From positions 1 to 5,948 of the forward strand of contig CAZXYF010000194.1 in the NCBI GenBank assembly GCA_964644705.1: a stretch of 5,948 nt of DNA, written 5' to 3'. Positions 1 through 5,925 of this stretch are shown here, one piece after another. Both the position numbers and the translations under genes were made by a program. A model generated the notes under the pieces. It ran no database searches. It saw only the letters and a list, made by a program, of their open reading frames with translations, and was not told where the DNA came from. Each line of letters begins with the position of its first letter. Within the stretch, counting starts at the first letter, position 1. Source of the stretch: CAZXYF01 sp964644705 (lineage in GTDB: Bacteria > Planctomycetota > Brocadiia > SM23-32).

Positions 1-77
1 GGGACAAGCCCGGCAGCAGGCCCATCTGGAATAACCTGGTTTACCGAATGTTTACGGTATGGGGAAGGATTCAGTGA
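1..77 (+). CDS. Possible 3' end of an upstream gene (partial, frame 3)
   Basis: Reading from base 3, the frame is open for 24 codons to a TGA at 75-77. Its C-terminal residues read DKPGSRPIWNN, then LVYRMFTVWGRIQ. Codon choice (AAC, CTG, TAC, AAG, GGC, ATC) and a G/C-rich third position resemble the downstream genes better than the two competing frames do. Frame 1 is open to a TAA at 157-159 (52 codons, A/T-rich third positions) and frame 2 to a TAA at 32-34. No family is recognisable from so short a tail. The choice of frame is inference, and this stretch could be non-coding. Confidence 0.25.
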   Translation, partial: DKPGSRPIWNNLVYRMFTVWGRIQ

Positions 78-86
78 ACCAGGTTC
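33..86. repeat. Pair of short palindromes, AACC-T-GGTT and GAACC-A-GGTTC
   Basis: AACCTGGTT at 33-41 and AACCAGGTT at 77-85 are each self-complementary around one central base. The second extends to an 11-bp palindrome, GAACCAGGTTC (76-86). Their centres (37 and 81) lie 44 bp apart, about four helical turns, so both would face the same side of the DNA. The copies are also complementary to each other: 33-44 can pair with 74-85 as a 12-bp stem with one G-U pair and a 29-nt loop. The sequence CCTTTTGTG follows from 86. It could be a paired operator, a weak terminator of the upstream gene, or chance. The pattern is seen directly; its function is not established. Confidence 0.4.
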
Positions 87-257
87 CTTTTGTGTCCGTA
101 TTGAGCGAGAAATACCCCGTTTCGCCATTGCAAAGCCGGAAAGCCCTATGGTACTTTAATAGTAAGTCAGGTTCCGAGCCCGTGAGTACCCCAGCTGCGA
201 AATGTTTGATCCGGACCTGATAACAAAATTACTCTACTGGAAGGACGAAAATATACC
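78..257. other. Intergenic stretch without a recognised gene
   Basis: I see no RNA gene and no convincing promoter here. An 8-base repeat, CAGGTTCC, occurs at 80-87 and again at 168-175. The central A of the second copy (169) lies 88 bp from the centre of the palindrome at 76-86, twice the 44-bp spacing of the palindrome pair upstream; its left half is degenerate. This region would have to carry the promoter for the 258-488 gene, if real, and possibly for the hem operon, but no good -35/-10 pair stands out. Confidence 0.3.
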
Positions 258-488
258 ATGCAGTTTCCTCAATTGGACGATGAGTATCAGGTCGATTTGC
301 CGGCTTTATTTGTCTGGTATTGTCACGGATGCAACAGCTTCATCTGTGGATGTGAGGGAGAGGCGCGTCTGGAATCCCAGTTCGGGATTGTTCAGGCGAT
401 CCACGACATGCAGCCGGCCGAGGAAATATCCGAAAGCATTACCCTGCTTGAGGAAGATCCGATGTCGAATATATTACAGCCCGAGTGA
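258..488 (+). CDS. Candidate small Cys-rich protein, function unknown
   Basis: This 76-codon frame starts at ATG 258, with GGAAGGA-type purines (239-244) about 13 nt upstream, and stops at TGA 486-488. I do not recognise a family. Visible features are a hydrophobic patch around residues 14-21 (LPALFVWY), four cysteines at 22, 25, 30 and 32 spaced C-x2-C-x4-C-x-C, and an acidic C-terminal half (EE and EED clusters near 55-67). The Cys cluster could bind a metal such as Zn or Fe; that is inference. The other long frame over the same bases (202-552) gives an Arg/Ser-rich product typical of a shadow, which favours this reading. It lies 121 nt upstream of hemC on the same strand. Third-position GC is lower than in the hem genes. 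It may be a spurious ORF. Confidence 0.4.
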   Translation: MQFPQLDDEYQVDLPALFVWYCHGCNSFICGCEGEARLESQFGIVQAIHDMQPAEEISESITLLEEDPMSNILQPE

Positions 489-540
489 CATCGAGGGCGG
501 GCGTCCACGTGTTCTGTCCAAATTTACGGGGGTGGGGGAC

Positions 541-557
541 ATGGTTCTGTGAACCGT
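541..557. promoter_or_regulatory. Inverted repeat GGTTC-TGT-GAACC upstream of hemC
   Basis: GGTTC (543-547) and GAACC (551-555) are perfect inverted arms around TGT. With a G-U and an A-T pair the stem in RNA would reach 7 bp (541-557). It ends 52 nt before the hemC start, and no T-run follows, so it is not an intrinsic terminator. The arms share the GGTTC/GAACC sequence of the palindrome at 76-86 but in the opposite order. It could be an operator or a leader hairpin. No regulator family can be named from it. Confidence 0.25.
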
Positions 558-600
558 ACAGGATGAGCACTTTGAATCCGCCTGATCACCCCTGACCTCT

Positions 601-604
601 GGAG
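601..604 (+). promoter_or_regulatory. Ribosome binding site of hemC
   Basis: GGAG lies 5 nt before the ATG at 610. It supports that start, which also begins the conserved HemC N-terminus (IRIGTRGSALALWQA). Confidence 0.7.
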
Positions 605-609
605 ATATC

Positions 610-1539
610 ATGAAAATTAGGATTGGGACCCGTGGATCGGCCCTGGCACTGTGGCAGGCGCATTTTGTGCAGGCTTCCATTCTGCGAGTCGCACCGGACG
701 TGGATGTTAGTATCGTGAAGGTGAAGACGGAAGGTGACTTGCGCCGTCGTGCCAGCCTCGCCTCGTCCGGGACCACGGGTCTGTTCACCAAAGCGATCGA
801 GATTGCGCTTCTGGACGAAGATATTGATCTCGCCGTTCACAGCCTCAAGGATCTGCCCTCCGGGATTCAAAAAGGGCTTCGGCTGGCCGCTGTTCCCAGC
901 CGGGCCAACCCGGCGGACGGCCTGATCACCAAACGGGATTGTCTTCTGGAAGATCTGCCCGAAGGGGCGATCCTGTTGACCGGCTCGCCGCGCCGCCGCG
1001 CCCAGGTTTTGGCCAAACGACCGGATGTGGAAGTCCGCGGCATCCGCGGGAATCTCCCCACCCGGATCGACAAGCTCAAAGAGTCCTCCGCGCACGGTCT
1101 GGTAATGTCCTGCGCCGGACTGGGCCGGATGGGACTGGCACATCTGGCGCATCATCACCTGGATCCCACCGTTTTCGTTCCGGCCGCCGGGCAGGGCGCC
1201 CTGGGGGTGGAGTGTCGGGAGAATGATGGGGCCGTGCTGGAGCTGTGCCGCAGTATCAATAAACCGGAGTGTGAGCTTGCCACGACGGCTGAACGAACCT
1301 TCATGCACACACTCAACATCGGCTGCCACGTTCCGGCGGGCGCGTATGCGTTCCGTGAATCAGCGGACGATCCGTTGCGTTTTATCACCATGGTGGCGGA
1401 GGAGGATGGTTCCGACTGGATTCGAGAGGGAATCTGTGGGCGGGTGACCTGCGCGGAGGATGCCCGTGCTCTTGGCAATCAAATGGCTTCCCTGATGAAG
1501 GATAAGGGAGCTGACGATATCCTGGCAGAATACGCTTGA
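610..1539 (+). CDS. hemC: Hydroxymethylbilane synthase (porphobilinogen deaminase)
   Basis: HemC joins four porphobilinogen molecules head to tail into hydroxymethylbilane in the cytoplasm, on a covalently bound dipyrromethane cofactor. The 309-residue length is normal. Visible family motifs are the N-terminal IRIGTRGSALALWQA (residues 3-17, with Arg8 and Ser10), KTEGD (39-43), DLAVHSLKD (73-81, with Asp81 matching catalytic Asp84 of E. coli), the arginine-rich TGSPRRRAQ (124-132), IRGNLPTR (145-152), PAAGQGALGVECR (191-203) and IGCHVPAGAYA (237-247), where Cys239 is the cofactor attachment residue. All core residues look intact. The mobile loop is unusual: the E. coli stretch LAKVGGKGLF reads LASSGTTGLF here (50-59), so Lys55 and Lys59 of E. 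coli become Ser52 and Thr56. The common TSSLRRQ is TGSPRRR. It is the first confident gene of the operon, 23 nt before cobA-hemD. Confidence 0.97.
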   Translation: MKIRIGTRGSALALWQAHFVQASILRVAPDVDVSIVKVKTEGDLRRRASLASSGTTGLFTKAIEIALLDEDIDLAVHSLKDLPSGIQKGLRLAAVPSRANPADGLITKRDCLLEDLPEGAILLTGSPRRRAQVLAKRPDVEVRGIRGNLPTRIDKLKESSAHGLVMSCAGLGRMGLAHLAHHHLDPTVFVPAAGQGALGVECRENDGAVLELCRSINKPECELATTAERTFMHTLNIGCHVPAGAYAFRESADDPLRFITMVAEEDGSDWIREGICGRVTCAEDARALGNQMASLMKDKGADDILAEYA

Positions 1540-1562
1540 ATTTCGGAAAAAAGGCCAGCTGA

Positions 1563-3098
1563 ATGGACAATGGCATCGTATATCTTATTGGCGCCGGTCC
1601 CGGACATCCTGAACTGGTCAGTGTTCGGGCACGGAACATCATCTCGCGGGCGGATGTGGTGGTGTATGATAGGCTGATGCCGGAAGCTCTGCTGGAGGAG
1701 GTGCGCTCTGGTGCCGAGCAGATTTACGCCGGTAAGCGTCCCGGTGACCACAGTATGTCTCAGGAGGATATCAATGGCGTTCTGGTGGAAAAAGCCCGCA
1801 CGGGAGCATGTGTGGCTCGCGTGAAAGGCGGCGATCCGTTTGTTTTTGGTCGCGGCGGCGAGGAAGCTATGGCCCTGAAATCGGCGGATGTGGAGTTTGA
1901 AATCGTGCCCGGGGTAACGGCCGGGCTGGCGGTGCCGGCGTGGGCGGGAATCCCGGCGACCCACCGTGATGTGTCCAGCGCGGTTGCGCTGATCACCGGA
2001 CACATGGCCGCCGAGAAAGCCGAGTCGTCCCTCGACTGGGATGCGCTGGCGAGCTGGTGCGGGACGCTGTGTTTCTACATGGGAGTGGGAAAACTCCCTG
2101 ATATCTCCAGTCGCCTGATCGAGCACGGTAAAGATCCGCAAACCCCCGCCGCTATCATTGAGCGCGGCACCACGCCGCTTCAGCATGCAGAGGATGCGAC
2201 GCTGGCCGAACTCCCCTCGGTGGCGGCCGATGCCGGTATAGAGCCCCCCGCGATCATCGTCGTTGGCGATGTGGTGGGGTTGCGGGAAAATATTCAGTGG
2301 TATGAGAGAAAAGCCCTTTTCGGCCAGACCGTGGTGATCACCCGGCCTGCTGGCCAGGCACGGCCCACCGCTGCTGCATTTGAGGAACGGGGGGCACGTT
2401 CAATCCTGATGCCCACGATACGGATTCAACAACCCGCAGATGCCGCTCCACTGCGCGAGGCCATTGAGAGGATCCGGCAATACGATTGGATCATTTTCAC
2501 CAGCACGAATGGCGTGGATTACTTTTTCCACCATCTGGAGGAAATGGGTTGCGATGTGCGGGCGCTGGCCGGCAGTCGCTTCTGTGCGATCGGCAGCGTG
2601 ACCGGGGATCGTCTGAAAGAACGCGGCATCCGGGCGGATCTGGTGCCGGACGACTACACGACGGAGGGGATTGTGCGGGCGTTTGCCTCACAGGTGGATG
2701 CGGACGGTCAGACGATGCTGTGTCCACGGTCCGACATCGCTCCACCCGGTCTGGTGGAGGGACTCGAAGGAGTTGGCGCTCAGGTTGACGAAGTTGATGC
2801 TTACAGTGTGACGCGGGATTGTGAGGCTGCCGATGATGTTACCGATCTCATTGAGGATGACGCCATCGATTGGTTGACGTTCACCAGCACCTCGACGGTT
2901 GAGAATTTTTTCGACGCCATCGGGTTGGATGCCGTGCAAGAAGCGTCGCTGCAGCTCGCCAGTATCGGTCCCGCCACCTCAGAAGCACTCCGCAGTCAGG
3001 GGCTCGCCCCCACGGTAGAAGCCGATCCCCACACGGTGGATGCGCTGATCGATGCGATCGAGGACTGGGTGGTGGGGAATTCGAAGGAATGGAATTAG
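1563..3098 (+). CDS. cobA-hemD: CobA-HemD fusion: uroporphyrinogen-III C-methyltransferase / uroporphyrinogen-III synthase
   Basis: This bifunctional protein acts at the tetrapyrrole branch point. The HemD half cyclises hydroxymethylbilane to uroporphyrinogen III. The CobA (SUMT) half uses S-adenosylmethionine to methylate it at C2 and C7, giving precorrin-2 for siroheme and cobalamin. CobA covers about residues 4-245: VYLIGAGPG (6-14), VVVYDRL (32-38), VKGGDPFVFGRGGEE (87-101), VPGVTAGLAVPAWAGIPATH (115-134), ITGH (144-147), FYMGV (171-175), GTTPLQ (202-207) and PAIIVVGDVVGLRE (229-242). HemD covers about 250-505: LFGQTVVITRPAGQ (252-265), WIIFTSTNGVDYFF (309-322), AIGSVTGDRL (342-351), TTEGIV (366-371), WLTFTSTSTVENF (437-449) and ASIGPATSEALRSQGL (466-481). 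At 511 residues it has the usual length for this fusion. The start is ATG 1563, with AAGG at 1551-1554, 8 nt upstream. Such fusions are known in several phyla. Both halves look complete. Confidence 0.95.
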   Translation: MDNGIVYLIGAGPGHPELVSVRARNIISRADVVVYDRLMPEALLEEVRSGAEQIYAGKRPGDHSMSQEDINGVLVEKARTGACVARVKGGDPFVFGRGGEEAMALKSADVEFEIVPGVTAGLAVPAWAGIPATHRDVSSAVALITGHMAAEKAESSLDWDALASWCGTLCFYMGVGKLPDISSRLIEHGKDPQTPAAIIERGTTPLQHAEDATLAELPSVAADAGIEPPAIIVVGDVVGLRENIQWYERKALFGQTVVITRPAGQARPTAAAFEERGARSILMPTIRIQQPADAAPLREAIERIRQYDWIIFTSTNGVDYFFHHLEEMGCDVRALAGSRFCAIGSVTGDRLKERGIRADLVPDDYTTEGIVRAFASQVDADGQTMLCPRSDIAPPGLVEGLEGVGAQVDEVDAYSVTRDCEAADDVTDLIEDDAIDWLTFTSTSTVENFFDAIGLDAVQEASLQLASIGPATSEALRSQGLAPTVEADPHTVDALIDAIEDWVVGNSKEWN

Positions 3099-3193
3099 CC
3101 GAGCCAATCGAATTAATCGAATCGCTCGAACCCTTCCATTTAATCGACACCGCCCCCTTGCCAGGCGTCGCGTTCCACCAAAAACGTTTCTGA
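3089..3193 (+). CDS. Candidate 34-codon small ORF overlapping the cobA-hemD stop
   Basis: A frame offset from hemD opens at ATG 3089, inside the last four codons of cobA-hemD, and closes at TGA 3191-3193. The product begins MELAEPIELIESLEP and ends PGVAFHQKRF. Its first half alternates Glu with Ile/Leu, and codons are plausible (ATC, GAA, CTC, GCC). The purines before the ATG (GAAGGA, 3083-3088) abut it, too close for a standard ribosome binding site. Translation would need coupling to hemD termination. It matches no family I know. It could be a leader peptide in the gap before hemL, a gene remnant, or chance. Confidence 0.15.
   Translation: MELAEPIELIESLEPFHLIDTAPLPGVAFHQKRF
3106..3123. repeat. 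Tandem 9-bp repeat AATCGAATT / AATCGAATC
   Basis: Two adjacent 9-mers (3106-3114 and 3115-3123) agree at 8 of 9 bases. A degraded third unit, GCTCGAACC, follows (3124-3132), and a related TTAATCGAC lies at 3140-3148. The tandem pair sits between the 5-bp inverted arms CGAGC (3100-3104) and GCTCG (3124-3128). The arms AATGGAA (3088-3094) and TTCCATT (3134-3140) flank it further out. No T-run follows, so this is not a normal intrinsic terminator. The nested inverted arms could fold in the hemD-hemL leader RNA; no function is shown. Confidence 0.4.
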
Positions 3194-3226
3194 ACTCCGA
3201 CACCCTCTAAAACAGAACAGTTTGCC

Positions 3227-4507
3227 ATGACCACGAATACCGAACTGCTGCAAAGAGCGAAGAAAGTCACTCCGGGAGGCGTCAACTCGCCCGCCCGGGC
3301 CTACAGCCCCGTCGAAAGCAGCCCACCGTTCATCCAGCACGGTGAGGGATCCAGAATATGGGATGCGGAAGGAAACGAGTACATCGATTTCGTCGGTTCC
3401 TGGGGCCCCCTTATCCTCGGCCATGCTGAAAAGAGCGTTGTTGAGGCCGTGAATCAGGCGGCGGAGTCGGGCACGAGCTACGGTGCTCCCACCGCGGGGG
3501 AGGTGGAGCTGGCCGAACTGGTGGTGGAACGTGTGCCGGGTGTGGAGAAAGTGCGGCTGGTCAATTCGGGGACCGAGGCCACGATGACCGCCGTCCGTCT
3601 GGCGCGTGGATATACGGGGCGGGACAAAATTGTCAAATTCGACGGATGCTACCACGGCCACGCTGATGCCTTTCTGGTGAAGGCCGGTTCCGGCGCCGCT
3701 ACGCTCGGGCATCCCAACAGTCCCGGCGTGCCAGAGGCGGTTGTGGAGGACACCCTGGTTGCCACTTTTAACGACACTGGTTCGGTTGAAGAGCTGTTTG
3801 CCGAGCATGGTGATGACATCGCCGGGATCATCGTGGAACCGGTATGCGGCAATTCCGGTGTGATACCCCCGCGGGAAGGTTTTCTGGAAGATCTCCGTCG
3901 GATTGCCGACGCGCATGGTTCTTTGCTGATGTTCGACGAGGTGATGACCGGATTCCGGGTTGATGAGGAGAGTGCGCAGGGCTTGTATGGTGTTACTCCA
4001 GACATAACGACTCTGGGGAAAGTCATCGGCGGTGGCATGCCCATCGGGGCTGTTGGGGGCAAGGAGGATGTTATGAATCATCTCGCTCCGGCCGGTCCCG
4101 TATATCAGGCGGGAACCCTCAGCGGAAACCCCGTCGCGGTGGCAGCTGGATTGGCCACGCTGAAGGGATGCACCGGTGCGGTGTATGAAAAACTGGAAGC
4201 GCTGGGTCAGCAGTTGGATCAGGGACTGAACGAAAACATGCAGAATGCCGATTTCCCGGTGTGCTTCCAGCGCGTTGGGGCGATGGGATGTCTGTTTTTC
4301 GGTGAAGGTCCCATTCAGGAAGCGGCGGATACCCGCGCCTGCGATCTGGACCGGTTTGCCCGTTATTTTCAGATTATGCTGGAAGAGGGGATTTATCTCC
4401 CGCCGTCGCAGTTTGAATCCTTCTTTCTCAGCGCCGCCCACACGCGCGACGACATTGATCGTTTTCTGAAGGCCAACCAGAAGGCTCTGGGCGAGGTGGA
4501 TCGGTGA
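3227..4507 (+). CDS. hemL: Glutamate-1-semialdehyde 2,1-aminomutase
   Basis: HemL is the cytoplasmic PLP enzyme that converts glutamate-1-semialdehyde to 5-aminolevulinate, the last step of the C5 route. Length (426 residues) and motifs are those of a complete enzyme: TPGGVNSPARAY (15-26), VNSGTEATMTAVRLARG (112-128), KFDGCYHGHADAFL (137-150), FDEVMTGFRV (236-245, with the PLP-contacting Asp237), TTLGKVIGGGMPIGAVGG (261-278, with Lys265 as the Schiff-base lysine), YQAGTLSGNPVAVAAGLATL (293-312) and LPPSQFESFFLSAAHT (391-406). The start at ATG 3227 fits the family N-terminus, but the 25 nt before it contain no good Shine-Dalgarno sequence, only AGAACAG. It lies 128 nt after cobA-hemD, so an internal promoter or processing site is possible. 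Its stop overlaps the next start by 4 nt. Confidence 0.97.
   Translation: MTTNTELLQRAKKVTPGGVNSPARAYSPVESSPPFIQHGEGSRIWDAEGNEYIDFVGSWGPLILGHAEKSVVEAVNQAAESGTSYGAPTAGEVELAELVVERVPGVEKVRLVNSGTEATMTAVRLARGYTGRDKIVKFDGCYHGHADAFLVKAGSGAATLGHPNSPGVPEAVVEDTLVATFNDTGSVEELFAEHGDDIAGIIVEPVCGNSGVIPPREGFLEDLRRIADAHGSLLMFDEVMTGFRVDEESAQGLYGVTPDITTLGKVIGGGMPIGAVGGKEDVMNHLAPAGPVYQAGTLSGNPVAVAAGLATLKGCTGAVYEKLEALGQQLDQGLNENMQNADFPVCFQRVGAMGCLFFGEGPIQEAADTRACDLDRFARYFQIMLEEGIYLPPSQFESFFLSAAHTRDDIDRFLKANQKALGEVDR
4493..4507 (+). promoter_or_regulatory. Ribosome binding site and GTGA start/stop overlap, hemL to radical SAM gene
   Basis: GAGG at 4493-4496, inside the end of hemL, lies 7 nt before GTG 4504. The GTG shares bases with the hemL stop TGA (4505-4507). 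This arrangement fixes the unusual GTG start and indicates translational coupling of the two genes. Confidence 0.75.
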
Positions 4508-5925
4508 AACTCTCCATCGTGGCCACCAACAGGTGTCAGGTGCCCGAAATTGTCATGCCGGTCGGGGCCTGCCAGATGGCGGAACGCGCGAGCGAATGGG
4601 GGCATGACGTCCGGCTGATCGATCTGATGTTCCGTGGGAATCCCCGGCGGTCACTGCGGCAGCATCTTCGAGATCACCAGCCCGATTGCGTGGGGATGTC
4701 CATTCGCAACGTTGATAACGGCGACATGTGTGATCCGGTGTCCTACTGCGACGACCTGGCCGCTCTGGCGGATTCCGTCCGTGCGGCGGTGGACGGACCA
4801 CTCATTATTGGCGGCGGGGCGGTCTCGGTGATGCCGGAGGAGTTCCTGCGGTTGACGGACGCCGATTGGGCTGTGGTGGGGGAAGGGGAACACGCCTTCA
4901 AGCAATGTCTCGATGCGTATGCTGACAGGGATGACCCAGCCAAACTGCCAGGAGTGGCAACGTTGCGTGACGGTGGTGTGGTGGTGAATGCTCCGGCCCA
5001 TGACTGGACGCTGGCGGGGCCGGTGGCCCCGGAATACAGTCGATGGGTGGATGTCGGTCGATACTACCGGCAGGGGGCCGCCGCACCGATCCAGACGAAA
5101 CGGGGATGTCCGCGGCGCTGCGCCTACTGCACGTATCCCCAGCTGGAAGGACGGTCTCACCGCACGGCGTCGCCGCGTCGGGTGGCCGATGCTGTGGAAC
5201 GGTTGGCAGGCCGGGGAGCAAAAGAGGTTGAATTTGTGGATAACGTGTTCAACGACCCGCCGGAGCATGCGCTTGCGATCTGTGAGGAACTGACACAACG
5301 GAACCTCCAGATACGTCTCCGCACGGCGGATCTCAGCCCGCGTGCACTGGATGGAACCCTGCTGGAGGCGATGGAAAGTGCCGGCTTTACCGGTTTCGGG
5401 CTGACCGCCGAGAGCGCCTCGCAGGAGGTACTGAAGGGACTGCGCAAAGATTACGGGGTCGATCAGCTGCAGGCCGCGGCGGAAGCTGTGCGCGGTCAGG
5501 ATATGCCATGCATGTGGATCTACATGCTGGGGGGACCGGGCGAGACCCCTCAGACGGTTCGCCAAACACTGGATTTCGCCGAGAGTCAGCTTCGTTCCTG
5601 CGACGCGGCGGTGTTTTTTCCGGGTATCCGCATTTTCCCGAACACGCACATCGAAACGCTGGCACGTGAGGAAGGACTCCTTCCCGATAGGAAGACCAGT
5701 CTTCTGGAACCGCAGTTTTATCTTTCCCCGGAGGTCGAACGTGATTGGCTGATTCAAGAAGTGCAGGATCGTGCTCGAAGAGTGCCGGGATTTCTACCAC
5801 CCGCCTCGCGGACGGCCAGCTTCCTTCCATTGATCTACCGTCTGACGACCTGGATGGGTCTCGAACCTCCCCTGTGGCAGCATACATCTGCGTTCCGACG
5901 GATGCTGGCGCCGTTTGGATTTTGA
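4504..5925 (+). CDS. Cobalamin-binding-domain radical SAM protein, substrate unknown
   Basis: This 473-residue protein belongs to the B12-binding/radical SAM group. Residues 1-140 look like a Rossmann-type cobalamin domain: KLSIVATN at the first strand, GHDVRLIDLMF (34-44), VGMSIRNVDNGD (63-74), LIIGGGAVSVMPEEFL (100-115) and WAVVGEGEHAF (122-132). The DxHxxG cobalamin-ligand motif is absent, as in many members. The radical SAM core follows, with RGCPRRCAYC (200-209) giving the 4Fe-4S cysteines Cys202, Cys206 and Cys209 (CxxxCxxC). Next come VEFVDNVFNDPPEHA (242-256), GLTAESASQEVLKGL (299-313), MLGGPGET (341-348) and PGIRIFPNTHIE (373-384). The C-terminal tail has LLEPQFYLSPEV (400-411) and a short Trp/Leu-rich end. 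It is not HemN: the cluster lies far from the N-terminus and the HemN GGGTP-type motif is not seen. Close spacing to hemL suggests co-expression; a tetrapyrrole or lipid substrate is inference. The tail continues to the stop, so the gene is complete. Confidence 0.88.
   Translation: MKLSIVATNRCQVPEIVMPVGACQMAERASEWGHDVRLIDLMFRGNPRRSLRQHLRDHQPDCVGMSIRNVDNGDMCDPVSYCDDLAALADSVRAAVDGPLIIGGGAVSVMPEEFLRLTDADWAVVGEGEHAFKQCLDAYADRDDPAKLPGVATLRDGGVVVNAPAHDWTLAGPVAPEYSRWVDVGRYYRQGAAAPIQTKRGCPRRCAYCTYPQLEGRSHRTASPRRVADAVERLAGRGAKEVEFVDNVFNDPPEHALAICEELTQRNLQIRLRTADLSPRALDGTLLEAMESAGFTGFGLTAESASQEVLKGLRKDYGVDQLQAAAEAVRGQDMPCMWIYMLGGPGETPQTVRQTLDFAESQLRSCDAAVFFPGIRIFPNTHIETLAREEGLLPDRKTSLLEPQFYLSPEVERDWLIQEVQDRARRVPGFLPPASRTASFLPLIYRLTTWMGLEPPLWQHTSAFRRMLAPFGF

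Noticed and set aside
128..160. Possible promoter: TTGCAA (128-133) with TACTTT or TTTAAT downstream
   Set aside because: With 18-bp spacing the -10 is poor (TACTTT), and the better -10 (TTTAAT) would need 21 bp. The match is too weak to annotate.
168..200. AGGTTCCGAGCCC resembles a tRNA T-arm
   Set aside because: No acceptor, D-arm or anticodon arm could be laid out around it, and no CCA end is present.
202..552. 116-codon + strand frame overlapping the 258-488 candidate
   Set aside because: The product is rich in Arg and Ser with no domain, and the ATG at 202 has no good ribosome binding site. The overlapping frame at 258 has a more natural composition.
586..1329. 247-codon minus-strand frame opposite hemC, and a similar one at 1479-2186 opposite cobA-hemD
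   Set aside because: Both are antisense to genes with unmistakable motifs and have low-complexity, Arg/Gly/His-rich products.
3140..4441. 433-codon open frame on the minus strand opposite hemL
   Set aside because: It is antisense to a full-length HemL with every catalytic motif. Its product is compositionally odd, rich in Arg, His and Gly with no recognisable domain. Long antisense frames are expected opposite GC-rich coding sequence.
4651..5757. 368-codon open frame on the minus strand opposite the radical SAM gene
   Set aside because: The same codon-bias shadow effect applies. The + strand carries the CxxxCxxC and GGPGET motifs, and the minus product shows no family signal.
4504..5925. 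Radical SAM gene as HemN (coproporphyrinogen III dehydrogenase)
   Set aside because: The CxxxCxxC lies at residues 202-209 after a cobalamin-like domain. HemN has it near residue 60 and lacks such a domain.
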